From CAZTAO01 sp964611645 (GTDB taxonomy: Bacteria > Armatimonadota > UBA5829), in the NCBI GenBank assembly GCA_964611645.1, contig CAZTAO010000124.1, positions 1-6,425 of the forward strand: a DNA stretch of 6,425 bases, in the 5' to 3' direction. Each line of letters starts with the position of its first letter. Within the stretch, counting starts at the first letter, position 1. Positions 1 through 6,425 of this stretch are shown piece after piece. The notes below the pieces were generated by a model. The model searched no databases. It was not told where the DNA came from and worked only from the letters and a program-made list of their open reading frames with translations. Made by a program: the position numbers and the translations under genes.

Positions 1-1
1 G

Positions 2-623
2 AAGGTCAGCCTGTCCGGTGAAGGGCTTGATGATTACGAACTTGAATACCGTCTGGTGGACACTTACGACCGAATAATTGGCGCGGGCAAGGCGAAGCCG
101 GCTCGTGAAGTGGGTATCAGCGCACAAATCAGAGACTGCCTCAGCCCGATGTGCTTTATGGTGGTGGCGCTCACGCGGGATGGGCGCACGGTGGCAGAGA
201 ACCGGGCGTGGTTCACAGTCGCGCAGCCGCCGGTGGACGCCGACGATTTCCACGCCATGCCATGGCCGTCGGGCGGGACCGGAAGCATCTGGCAGAACAG
301 CCTCACGACAATGCAGAAGCAGATGGGCATCAACTTCGCGATGACCGATGGGTCCCCGCTCTCTGAGAAATTCTGGCCGAAGCCTGTCCTGAACGTCCGG
401 CCGTACGTGTACGCGATCAACCACGGAAACCAGGCCGGCGCGGCGCAGGTCAACGGCGGACCTGCGCGGGTACCGTGCCTGACTTCCGAGGAGTATTCCA
501 GAGAGTCGGACCGTTTGCTTACACAACACGCGGAGAACTCCGTCCGCTTCAGCCCGATAGGTTACACCGACTGCGGCGATGCCCGGCTGCACCGGGATGG
601 CACCGACGTCTGTTTCAGCGACA
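2..623 (+). repeat. Copy 1 of diverged paralogous direct repeat (pairs with 5801-6425)
   Basis: This segment of the first gene aligns collinearly with 5801-6425 of the third gene, with only two short in-frame length differences (two residues near 270-280, one residue near 430-460). Exact shared runs include 17 bases at 203-219 and 6002-6018, and 15 bases at 134-148 and 5933-5947. Protein identity is about 60% by hand count, so the duplication is old rather than a recent or assembly-made repeat. Confidence 0.85.
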
Positions 624-2584
624 CCTGCCTGGCGGACTTCCGAAAGTACCTGAAGGCTCGCTATCGCTCATTGGACGACCTCAACACGAGTTGGGAAACC
701 GGTTACCAGGATTGGGCAGAGATCATCCCGATCACGCTGGGCGAACTGGAGGCGTGGAAGACCGATTCCAGCAAGCCCAGGCCCACTCCCGGCCAATATG
801 CCCGTTGGGTGGAACATCGGATGCACATGGAGAGTGTATGGGCTGGCCGTCACAAGCGTGACCAGGAAATTATACAGGCTGTGGACCCGGGCGCGAGAGT
901 GGGGCTGGATGCGCTCTGCGACTACGGCGGCAGTTTCGGCGGGTTCGACTTCTCCAAGATGCTTGGTTTCATGGGCATGCTCGGTCCCTATGCCAACGAG
1001 TATACGCTCCAGGTTGCGCGGTCGCTGGCTCATCCGGACACGATGCTTGGCTGCTGGGTAGGCGGCGGATACCCTCACTACCGAACACCGCAGTATGCCT
1101 CAGCAACTGCGTGGTGGCTCCTGTTCGGCGGGTTTAACATGCAGCTTTTCTTTGCTGAATATGCCGGGTCAGGGGACCTTTGCCCGATGTTCGCGCCGGA
1201 CCTGAGGCCGTTCCCGGTGATGGCGGAGCAGGCAAGGCAACTGCGGGAAGTCCAGTCGGGCATCGGCAAACTGCTGCTTTCGGCTCGTAGAGAGAACGAC
1301 GGCATTGCCTTCCTGTACAGCCCTGCGAGCGTTCACGCCGCTACGCTGACTCGCGGCATGCCCTTGGCTGAGTTTGCCGCGGTGACCGGAATTGACGCGC
1401 CGCCCAGCGACGTCTTCTCAAGCCCATGGGTTGAATATGTCGCCGCCAATGAGGCCATGTCCCGCGTTTTCACCGACCTCGGACTCCAATACGACTACGT
1501 GACCCCGGAGCAGGTAGCCGGTGGGCAGTTGACGGCAGAGGGGTTCCGAGTCCTTGTGCTGCCGTATGCCCAGGCGTTCTCATCCGAAGTGGCGGAAACT
1601 ATTCGGCGGTTCACAGCTTCTGGAGGAGTTGTGCTGGCTGACATTCGGCCTGGAATATTCGATGGGCATGGTCGCCTGCTGGGCCGAGGCCAATTGGACG
1701 ATTTGTTTGGCATCAAGCGTTCCAGCGGATTCCCTGAGCCGCTGAAGTCCCAAGTACCCGTGCTCGCCGCGGGAAATGGCAAACTGCCCGAGATGCCGGT
1801 GGACCACCAAGTCAAGGCCACCTCCGCCAGATCGCTGGCGCAGGCCGGAGAGGCGCCGGTACTGCTCAGCAACCAGTATGAAAAGGGCCAGGCGATACTG
1901 CTCAACTTCTACCCCCGACGCTACGTGGCGCTTCGGACAAAGGGCGCTCAACAGCCGCTGCTGCAGCCGATTCGGGCAATCCTTGAAGCAGCGGGCATCA
2001 GGCCGAGGGCGCAGGCAAATGCGGATGGAACCGAGGTGCCGGTTACGGAGATTGTACGCTTCACTCACGGCAACAACGAATATGTGGGCATTCTGCGGGA
2101 CCATCGGATGTTCTATTCCGAACCCGTGCCCATCCTCAATCAGGCTCCTTGCAAGGCTGAGGTAGACTTCGGCCGTACGGCTCACGTGTACGATTCGCGC
2201 GCCGGTCGCTACCTCGGCCGTCGTCGCAAGATCAGCACGACAATAGTTACCGCAGAAGCACAGCTATACGCTTTGCTGCCGTATCGGGTCAAGTCGGTAA
2301 GAGCAGTTGAGACAACACAAGGTGTAGGAAATGTAAAGAGCTTTTCCCTGCAGGTGACTACCGACACGGACAAGCCGGGAACTCACGTGCTGCACGTCGA
2401 GGTAAAGGATGCGAAGGGGCATGCGCGCCCGGAGTATTCTCAGAACGTGATGATAGAGAATGGAACCGGAACCTATCGGCTACCTCTGGCGTTGTCTGAT
2501 CCTGCTGGCGAGTGGAAGCTAACGGCGCGGGATGCTGCTACCGCTATTGCAGGCCAGACTCGCTTCCGTGTCCAGTCCAGATAA
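2..2584 (+). CDS. GH42-like multi-domain protein with amidotransferase-like trimerisation domain (5' end outside window)
   Basis: Only the last 860 codons are visible. The frame is open from base 2, and the residues before the GTG at 56 (S-L-S-G, then L-E-Y-R-L-V-D) match the paralogue at 4712, so that GTG is internal. By comparison about 363 N-terminal residues are missing, giving a full length near 1,220. Domains by visible residue: end of an Ig-like domain (1-80); GH42-like TIM barrel (about 82-430) with a C-F-S-D-T-C cluster (204-209) and L-N-T-S-W (227-231); Rossmann-like amidotransferase/trimerisation domain (about 480-660) with V-L-V-L-P-Y (517-522) and S-G-G-V-V-L-A-D (540-547); beta domain ending in A-L-L-P-Y-R-V; C-terminal Ig-like domain (762-860). 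No membrane anchor or sorting signal is seen at the C-terminus. GH42 enzymes are beta-galactosidases, but the usual catalytic Glu positions look replaced here, so substrate and activity are unknown. Probably secreted, since the paralogue carries a signal peptide. First visible gene of a compact same-strand run. Confidence 0.9.
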   Translation, partial: KVSLSGEGLDDYELEYRLVDTYDRIIGAGKAKPAREVGISAQIRDCLSPMCFMVVALTRDGRTVAENRAWFTVAQPPVDADDFHAMPWPSGGTGSIWQNSLTTMQKQMGINFAMTDGSPLSEKFWPKPVLNVRPYVYAINHGNQAGAAQVNGGPARVPCLTSEEYSRESDRLLTQHAENSVRFSPIGYTDCGDARLHRDGTDVCFSDTCLADFRKYLKARYRSLDDLNTSWETGYQDWAEIIPITLGELEAWKTDSSKPRPTPGQYARWVEHRMHMESVWAGRHKRDQEIIQAVDPGARVGLDALCDYGGSFGGFDFSKMLGFMGMLGPYANEYTLQVARSLAHPDTMLGCWVGGGYPHYRTPQYASATAWWLLFGGFNMQLFFAEYAGSGDLCPMFAPDLRPFPVMAEQARQLREVQSGIGKLLLSARRENDGIAFLYSPASVHAATLTRGMPLAEFAAVTGIDAPPSDVFSSPWVEYVAANEAMSRVFTDLGLQYDYVTPEQVAGGQLTAEGFRVLVLPYAQAFSSEVAETIRRFTASGGVVLADIRPGIFDGHGRLLGRGQLDDLFGIKRSSGFPEPLKSQVPVLAAGNGKLPEMPVDHQVKATSARSLAQAGEAPVLLSNQYEKGQAILLNFYPRRYVALRTKGAQQPLLQPIRAILEAAGIRPRAQANADGTEVPVTEIVRFTHGNNEYVGILRDHRMFYSEPVPILNQAPCKAEVDFGRTAHVYDSRAGRYLGRRRKISTTIVTAEAQLYALLPYRVKSVRAVETTQGVGNVKSFSLQVTTDTDKPGTHVLHVEVKDAKGHARPEYSQNVMIENGTGTYRLPLALSDPAGEWKLTARDAATAIAGQTRFRVQSR

Positions 2585-2615
2585 GGCCGGCATAGTAGAA
2601 GGGGACTAAGAGTTG
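2585..2615 (+). promoter_or_regulatory. 31-base intergenic gap with ribosome binding site of the second gene
   Basis: The gap contains the purine-rich GAAGGGGA (2598-2605), a plausible Shine-Dalgarno 10 bases before the ATG at 2616 and 7 before the TTG at 2613. An in-frame TAA at 2607-2609 leaves only these two possible starts, which differ by one residue. There is no hairpin followed by a T-run, so no terminator is supported and read-through from the upstream gene is expected. Confidence 0.6.
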
Positions 2616-4712
2616 ATGCAGCACAGCAGCCTGGATACATCGCTTGCAAAATTGGGGAATGGCGACCTCAGGATCGGAATAGATACTCGCACGGCCACAA
2701 TTGCCTCGCTGTCTGTCCGAGGCCACTCTATCCTGGTTGGGAGACAGGGCTATCTGGCGGTGGAGGACCGCACCACCGGCAAGTTCCACTTCAAGCCAGG
2801 GGAGACAACGGCGCAGTTCGAGCAACAGGGCGAAAGCATAGTGCTGAGGCAGACTGACGAAGCCGCCGATATCGTCCTTGTTCAGAAGTGGTCTTCGGTC
2901 GCGGAAGGAGTGGAGTGGTCCGTCGAGGTTTCCACCGGTCGTACCGATGTCCGGGAGATCCACCTGCACTTTGTCGTCCCCGTGTTCGGAGCGGATAGCC
3001 ACGGGTTCACCGCCCACGCCAGGTGTCCTATGGTTCCGGGAACAGGTAACGACCATATGATGGTGGTATACAGCCCCGATATGTGGAACGAGGAATCATT
3101 CCACTGCTCGGTGTTGCCATTGGTGAGTTCCTACAATCCGGAAACGGATGCGGGAATAGCGATGGTGCAGCCGGCTGATATGGCTAAGCCCCGGATGGAG
3201 TTCTTCTTCGTGCGCGAGCAGCCGGATATCTCGCTGGTAGTCAGGTGGACTCACCTTCGGCTCGTTGCCGGACAGACAACAAAGGCCCGGATACTTCTGG
3301 CTCCCGTCCGCGGCTGCTGGCGGGATGCATTGAGAGTCATCCACGACTTGTATCCCGACTACTTCAGAGTACACGAACCGTCCGTCTACGCAATGGACGG
3401 CCCTGCCGCATCCGCGCCGATTATCGACGGAGATGGTGTGGACAGGCTTGTAGATCAACAGAGTCTCTCGTGGATATCGATACACGCGCGAGTGTTCAGC
3501 AGGTTCGGCGATTACGCGCCGGAGGAAGGATCATGGCCGAGTTGGGTCAGCCACTGGAGGCTAGAGTACTTTGATCTGGAGAGGCTGAGCCGCACCGAGT
3601 TCCGCTGGCTGCGCTACATGGTCCCGGACAAGAGTATATGGAAAGAAGAGACCATAACCAGGCAGATGCTCAACGACTACATCACCCAGGTCCGCGCAAA
3701 GGGCGTGGGAGTCCTGCTTTACGCTAACCCGGTAATTGCCAGCATAGACAGCACGGATGCCTACCCCGGCAGCCTGGCCACAAACGCTGAAGGCGCGCCG
3801 CTGTTTCGCGACTACCACCGCACCGCCCCGTTCAACCCTGCCTCCAGCACAAGCTGGGGCAAGCATCTGGACGCGATGACTCGGCGGCAGTTGGAGATAT
3901 TCCCGGAGATTGATGGCATCTTCCTCGACGAGCTTCACTACAACCAGTTCGACTTCGCGCACGATGATGGTGTCAGCGCGAGGGGCGACAGATCGGTGGC
4001 GATGCTGGGGTTCGCGGTGCAGGATGCCGCCCGCAGGATCTGCGATATTGTTCACCAGCAGGGGAAGGTGGTCTGGTCGAACGGTACCAACACGCTTGAG
4101 GTGGCACACTACGTTGATGGTTTGATGGCTGAGGTGAGTTCAGAGTGGCTTGGCTCGCTGCTCTACTTGAGCCTTGAGAAGCCGCTCTCGCTACTGTTTG
4201 GGAAAGGGCCGTGGACGGTCCAACAACTGGAGAGCGACCTGGGCGTGGCCCTGTTCGCGGGCGCTCAGCCAAGCGTCCTGCACGATTCCACCTGCGTCGT
4301 GCCGCAGGCCGCGCCTGAACTGCTGGCGGTCCGCGACCGCTACCTGCCGCTGTTCCGGATGCTCAAAGGCAGGAAATGGATCCTCCATCCGCATGCGATC
4401 GCCTGCAGCGACAACGAGTTGCGTGCGAACTGCTTCGCCCTTCCAAATGGCGATTTCGCGGTCACTCTGAGCGGTGGAAAGCGGAGAGCAGTGAGTGGAG
4501 GGCAGAGGGGAACCGTGAGCCTGCGGTTGTGTTGGCCGGGGCTGGAGAATGTCCAGACAGCAGCATTCATGTCGGCAACTGCGCCGGACCAGCCGACCTG
4601 TCTGGAGATCCGGCACGAACGCGATGCCCTGTGTCTGGATGTTCCAAGCGGCGAGGTGGGAATTGTGCGGCTGGCCGTATCCGAAGCAGACGCCGGGGAA
4701 GTGAGGGAGTGA
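2616..4712 (+). CDS. Putative TIM-barrel glycoside hydrolase, uncharacterised family
   Basis: The product has 698 residues from the ATG. The overall plan is that of a retaining glycosidase of the GH31/GH36/GH97-like type: an N-terminal beta-sandwich (about 8-230, opening L-G-N-G-D-L-R-I-G-I-D), a TIM barrel (about 270-530) and a C-terminal beta domain (about 560-690). Barrel strands are visible as V-L-L-Y-A-N-P (366-372), I-D-G-I-F-L-D-E (432-439), V-W-S-N-G-T-N (486-492) and L-M-A-E (503-506). By position D438 or E439 on one strand and E506 on a later strand are candidate catalytic residues; this is inference. It could belong to one of the unnamed glycosyl-hydrolase-like DUF families (DUF6259 comes to mind, not verified). 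No signal peptide or membrane segment is visible, so it may be cytoplasmic, unlike the third gene's product. It sits between two paralogous GH42-like genes and its stop overlaps the next start, pointing to a shared glycan-processing role. Confidence 0.85.
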   Translation: MQHSSLDTSLAKLGNGDLRIGIDTRTATIASLSVRGHSILVGRQGYLAVEDRTTGKFHFKPGETTAQFEQQGESIVLRQTDEAADIVLVQKWSSVAEGVEWSVEVSTGRTDVREIHLHFVVPVFGADSHGFTAHARCPMVPGTGNDHMMVVYSPDMWNEESFHCSVLPLVSSYNPETDAGIAMVQPADMAKPRMEFFFVREQPDISLVVRWTHLRLVAGQTTKARILLAPVRGCWRDALRVIHDLYPDYFRVHEPSVYAMDGPAASAPIIDGDGVDRLVDQQSLSWISIHARVFSRFGDYAPEEGSWPSWVSHWRLEYFDLERLSRTEFRWLRYMVPDKSIWKEETITRQMLNDYITQVRAKGVGVLLYANPVIASIDSTDAYPGSLATNAEGAPLFRDYHRTAPFNPASSTSWGKHLDAMTRRQLEIFPEIDGIFLDELHYNQFDFAHDDGVSARGDRSVAMLGFAVQDAARRICDIVHQQGKVVWSNGTNTLEVAHYVDGLMAEVSSEWLGSLLYLSLEKPLSLLFGKGPWTVQQLESDLGVALFAGAQPSVLHDSTCVVPQAAPELLAVRDRYLPLFRMLKGRKWILHPHAIACSDNELRANCFALPNGDFAVTLSGGKRRAVSGGQRGTVSLRLCWPGLENVQTAAFMSATAPDQPTCLEIRHERDALCLDVPSGEVGIVRLAVSEADAGEVRE
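4476..4512 (+). repeat. Purine-rich low-complexity patch with imperfect 14-bp tandem repeat
   Basis: Inside the C-terminal domain of the second gene, 32 of 37 bases are purines. Bases 4482-4495 and 4496-4509 form two adjacent 14-bp units matching at 10 of 14 positions (GGAG-x-GCAG core). The encoded S-G-G-K-R-R-A-V-S-G-G-Q-R stretch looks like a loop between two beta-strands. It may be a slippage-derived loop insertion, but its small size allows chance. Confidence 0.4.
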
Positions 4713-4714
4713 TG
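4703..4714 (+). promoter_or_regulatory. Stop/start overlap (TGATG) with purine-rich ribosome binding site
   Basis: The TGA stop of the second gene (4710-4712) and the ATG of the third (4712-4714) share the A at 4712. GAGGGAG at 4703-4709 lies just upstream and can serve as a Shine-Dalgarno, though its spacing is short (2-4 bases). The overlap suggests translational coupling, with ribosomes finishing the second gene re-initiating on the third. An in-frame GTG at 4709 is a less likely start. Confidence 0.7.
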
Positions 4715-4765
4715 CGCTGGTTCCTCGTGATCGTGCTTTTGCCTATCCCGTGCTGCGTCCTTGGC
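4712..4765 (+). other. Sec signal peptide of the third gene
   Basis: M-R-W is followed by a hydrophobic core (F-L-V-I-V-L-L-P-I-P), then C-C-V-L-G and Q-S. The V-L-G/Q junction fits signal peptidase I cleavage after residue 18. The two cysteines at 14-15 do not sit in a good lipobox (preceded by P-I-P), so a lipoprotein is less likely. The first gene probably has an equivalent peptide outside the window. Confidence 0.75.
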
Positions 4766-6425
4766 CAAAGCGTGGACTTTGACGGCAAGACCTATCCCCG
4801 GCGGGGTTGGGATGTCCCGAGGGAAGCCCAGTTCGCCACCACTATAACCCGCAATGTGAGGACACCTCATATTCCGACGGCAATCCCCTACGCCAAGGGA
4901 CCTACCCGTGTGCTCTTCATTTGCCCCAGGTATTCTGCCCGACCAACAGTCGAGTTGTGCCAGCGCTTTGAGATTCACGAGAAACACGCTTTGGTCTCCA
5001 GGCGGCGGGAGCTTGCGGGGCTGTCCAAGGCATACATGTATGGGCTGCCGGGCGACAGCCTGGAGGAAGTGCGCGAATCGCTGAGCCAGGGGCTTGAGTG
5101 GAAGCCTGGAGTAATAGTCATCTACGACTTCGCCTGGAGCCTGCTGCCGGCGGATGTGCTGCAGAAGATCATTGATCTGGCGAAATCGGGTGTGGGACTG
5201 GTCTTCTGGGATCTGGAGGAGGGCAGCGCCCTGCCCAAGGATTTGGCATCATTTGTTACTGATTTCGCAGCGGCATCGGCACTGCTTTCCTGTGCGCCGG
5301 AGGAGTCTCGGTATCGGTTCGACAGCATCAAGGCTTATGCTGCTCCCAAGGGCGGGCGAGCCGTGGCTCTTTCCACTCAGCCGCCGAAAGGACTCTTCTC
5401 CTACCTGGACGACGAGGATCTCTACTCCATCATCGGCCGTGCTGTGATCTGGGCTGCGAAACGCGAGCCTGCCGGCAGGATTGCAGTAGAAACACTGTCC
5501 GGAGCGCTGCGGGTGGACACGCAGGGGGAGAAGCTGCCGGGTGCGAGTGCGGAGGTGGCGATATACGACTCAGCAGCCGTCCTGCGTCACAAACTGGAGC
5601 ACAAAGCCACCATCAAGCTCGGGTCGGACTGGAGGCTTCCACATCTTAAGGCCGGGCGGCACTGGGTGCGGGTGACCATTCGCAGCGGCAAGAATGTCGT
5701 GGATTGGACCACTCTCAGTGTGACGGTCTCTGCTCCGGTTGCGGTGGAGAAGATAGCCTTTGATACGGAACACGTGGCCCAGGGTGGCACGGTCAAGGCC
5801 ACAGCTAGTCTGTCGGGCCAGCGGCTGGGCGATTATACGCTGGAGTATCGGCTGGTGGACACCTATGACCGGGTGATAGGCAGAGGGCGACTGAAGGCAT
5901 CCGGGCAAGTGAGCATCAACGCCCCTGTCCGCGACTGCCTCAGCCCGGTGTGTTTCCTTGAGGTGTCACTGCTGGATAAGGGACAGCTAGTGGCGGAGAA
6001 TCGGGCGTGGTTCACAGTTGCCCAGCCGCAGGTAGACGCCGAGGACTTCCATGCAACGGTCTGGCCGTATTTCGCCACGTCCAACGGCCCGATCTGGCAG
6101 AACTGGCTTACCGTGATGCAGAAACAGATGGGCATGGGCTTTGTGCTTGGCGAAGGCCATCGCCCAACTGATGACAAGTGGCCGCTGTATCTGCTCAATG
6201 TCCGGCCATACGTGTATGCCATCAACCACGGTCCGCACGGCACAACCGATGCTGCCGGCGGCCCTGCCAGAAACCCCTGCCTCACCTCGGAGAGCTACAA
6301 CAGAGAATCCGATGCGACGCTTGCCGAGCGGGCTCGCGACTCTTACCGCTACAGCCCCATCTGCTACACCGACTGCGGGGACGCTCTCCTGCATAGAGAC
6401 GGCGTGGACATCTGCTTCAGCGACA
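4712..6425 (+). CDS. Secreted GH42-like multi-domain protein, paralogue of the first gene (3' end outside window)
   Basis: The frame is open for 571 codons from ATG 4712 to the window end with no stop. The start is supported by the stop/start overlap with the previous gene and by an immediate signal peptide (residues 1-18). Domains: amidotransferase-like alpha/beta domain (about 66-252) with strands R-V-L-F-I-C (66-71), G-V-I-V-I-Y-D (133-139) and G-V-G-L-V-F-W-D (160-167); Ig-like domain (about 255-345); second Ig-like domain (about 346-440) ending E-N-R-A-W-F-T-V-A-Q-P; start of a GH42-like TIM barrel (from about 446). From residue 364 on it aligns with the first gene at about 60% identity by hand, including P-C-L-T-S-E (C523), Y-T-D-C-G-D and D-G-x-D-x-C-F-S-D. 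If it follows the paralogue, about 650 more residues lie beyond the window. Likely exported and acting on extracytoplasmic glycans; the actual reaction is not shown. Confidence 0.9.
   Translation, partial: MRWFLVIVLLPIPCCVLGQSVDFDGKTYPRRGWDVPREAQFATTITRNVRTPHIPTAIPYAKGPTRVLFICPRYSARPTVELCQRFEIHEKHALVSRRRELAGLSKAYMYGLPGDSLEEVRESLSQGLEWKPGVIVIYDFAWSLLPADVLQKIIDLAKSGVGLVFWDLEEGSALPKDLASFVTDFAAASALLSCAPEESRYRFDSIKAYAAPKGGRAVALSTQPPKGLFSYLDDEDLYSIIGRAVIWAAKREPAGRIAVETLSGALRVDTQGEKLPGASAEVAIYDSAAVLRHKLEHKATIKLGSDWRLPHLKAGRHWVRVTIRSGKNVVDWTTLSVTVSAPVAVEKIAFDTEHVAQGGTVKATASLSGQRLGDYTLEYRLVDTYDRVIGRGRLKASGQVSINAPVRDCLSPVCFLEVSLLDKGQLVAENRAWFTVAQPQVDAEDFHATVWPYFATSNGPIWQNWLTVMQKQMGMGFVLGEGHRPTDDKWPLYLLNVRPYVYAINHGPHGTTDAAGGPARNPCLTSESYNRESDATLAERARDSYRYSPICYTDCGDALLHRDGVDICFSD
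5801..6425 (+). repeat. Copy 2 of diverged paralogous direct repeat (pairs with 2-623)
   Basis: Partner of the segment at 2-623, shifted by 5,799 to 5,802 bases. The match continues to the last base of the window and presumably beyond, as both are parts of whole paralogous genes in the same orientation separated by the 698-residue hydrolase gene. Confidence 0.85.

Noticed and set aside
56..58. GTG as the start of the first gene
   Set aside because: The frame is open upstream to base 2 and the upstream residues match the paralogue, so the codon is an internal Val in L-V-D-T-Y-D-R.
1580..2185. Antisense open frame of 201 codons, with other antisense frames at 668-1078, 2544-3056, 3561-4109, 4340-4987 and 5863-6285
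   Set aside because: They lie opposite clearly conserved coding sequence, have shadow-type compositions rich in Arg, Ser and Pro, and show no recognisable domain. They are expected by-products of GC-rich genes.
2613..2615. TTG start for the second gene
   Set aside because: The ATG three bases downstream is the more usual codon and has acceptable spacing from GAAGGGGA. The TTG is not excluded but changes only one residue.
4712..4765. Lipoprotein signal peptide in the third gene
   Set aside because: The cysteines at residues 14-15 are preceded by P-I-P and not by a lipobox-type L-(A/S/V)-(G/A), while V-L-G/Q gives a reasonable signal peptidase I site.
2..6425. Assembly-made duplication as the cause of the repeated segments
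   Set aside because: The two copies differ at about 40% of residues and have in-frame length differences, so they are genuine diverged paralogues.
1..6425. tRNA, rRNA, CRISPR array, insertion sequence or phage genes
   Set aside because: Apart from the 31-base gap the sequence is all coding on one strand. No array of short spaced repeats, no transposase motifs and no tRNA-like cloverleaf were seen.

Overview
The window is a GC-rich (roughly 60% by eye), tightly packed stretch with three genes, all on the + strand and all large carbohydrate-active-enzyme-like proteins. Nothing in it is a reliable taxonomic marker. The cleavable Sec-type signal peptide, the very large multi-domain GH42-like proteins and the co-directional layout fit an uncultured, polysaccharide-degrading bacterium of the kind found among Armatimonadota, Planctomycetota, Lentisphaerota or similar phyla. 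That placement is inference only.

Layout. Bases 2-2584 are the 3' part (860 codons) of a gene whose start lies upstream. It encodes an Ig-like domain, a GH42-like TIM barrel, a class-I-glutamine-amidotransferase-like (beta-galactosidase trimerisation) domain, a beta domain and a C-terminal Ig-like domain. After a 31-base gap, 2616-4712 encodes a 698-residue protein that looks like a glycoside hydrolase: N-terminal beta-sandwich, central TIM barrel and C-terminal beta domain, with no signal peptide. Its TGA stop shares one base with the ATG of the third gene (4712 to beyond 6425). The third gene is a paralogue of the first and shows the N-terminal part that the first one lacks here: signal peptide, an amidotransferase-like alpha/beta domain, two Ig-like domains and the beginning of the same GH42-like barrel. 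It runs off the window with no stop codon.

The first and third genes match from base 2 against base 5801 up to the window end, with about 60% identical residues by hand alignment. The window therefore spans almost exactly one period (about 5.8 kb) of an A-B-A' arrangement. No promoter or terminator is visible between the genes, so they are probably co-transcribed from a promoter upstream.

Most interesting: the GH42-like barrels keep the scaffold signatures of GH42 (Cys cluster, LN-x-x-W, trimerisation domain), but at the places where GH42 has its two catalytic glutamates they carry Y-T-D-C-G-D and G-C-W-V-G-G-G instead. Where both copies are visible, the first replacement is conserved between them. 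This suggests a diverged enzyme with a different active site, or a non-catalytic sugar-binding protein. No RNA genes, CRISPR arrays, insertion sequences or phage genes were seen.
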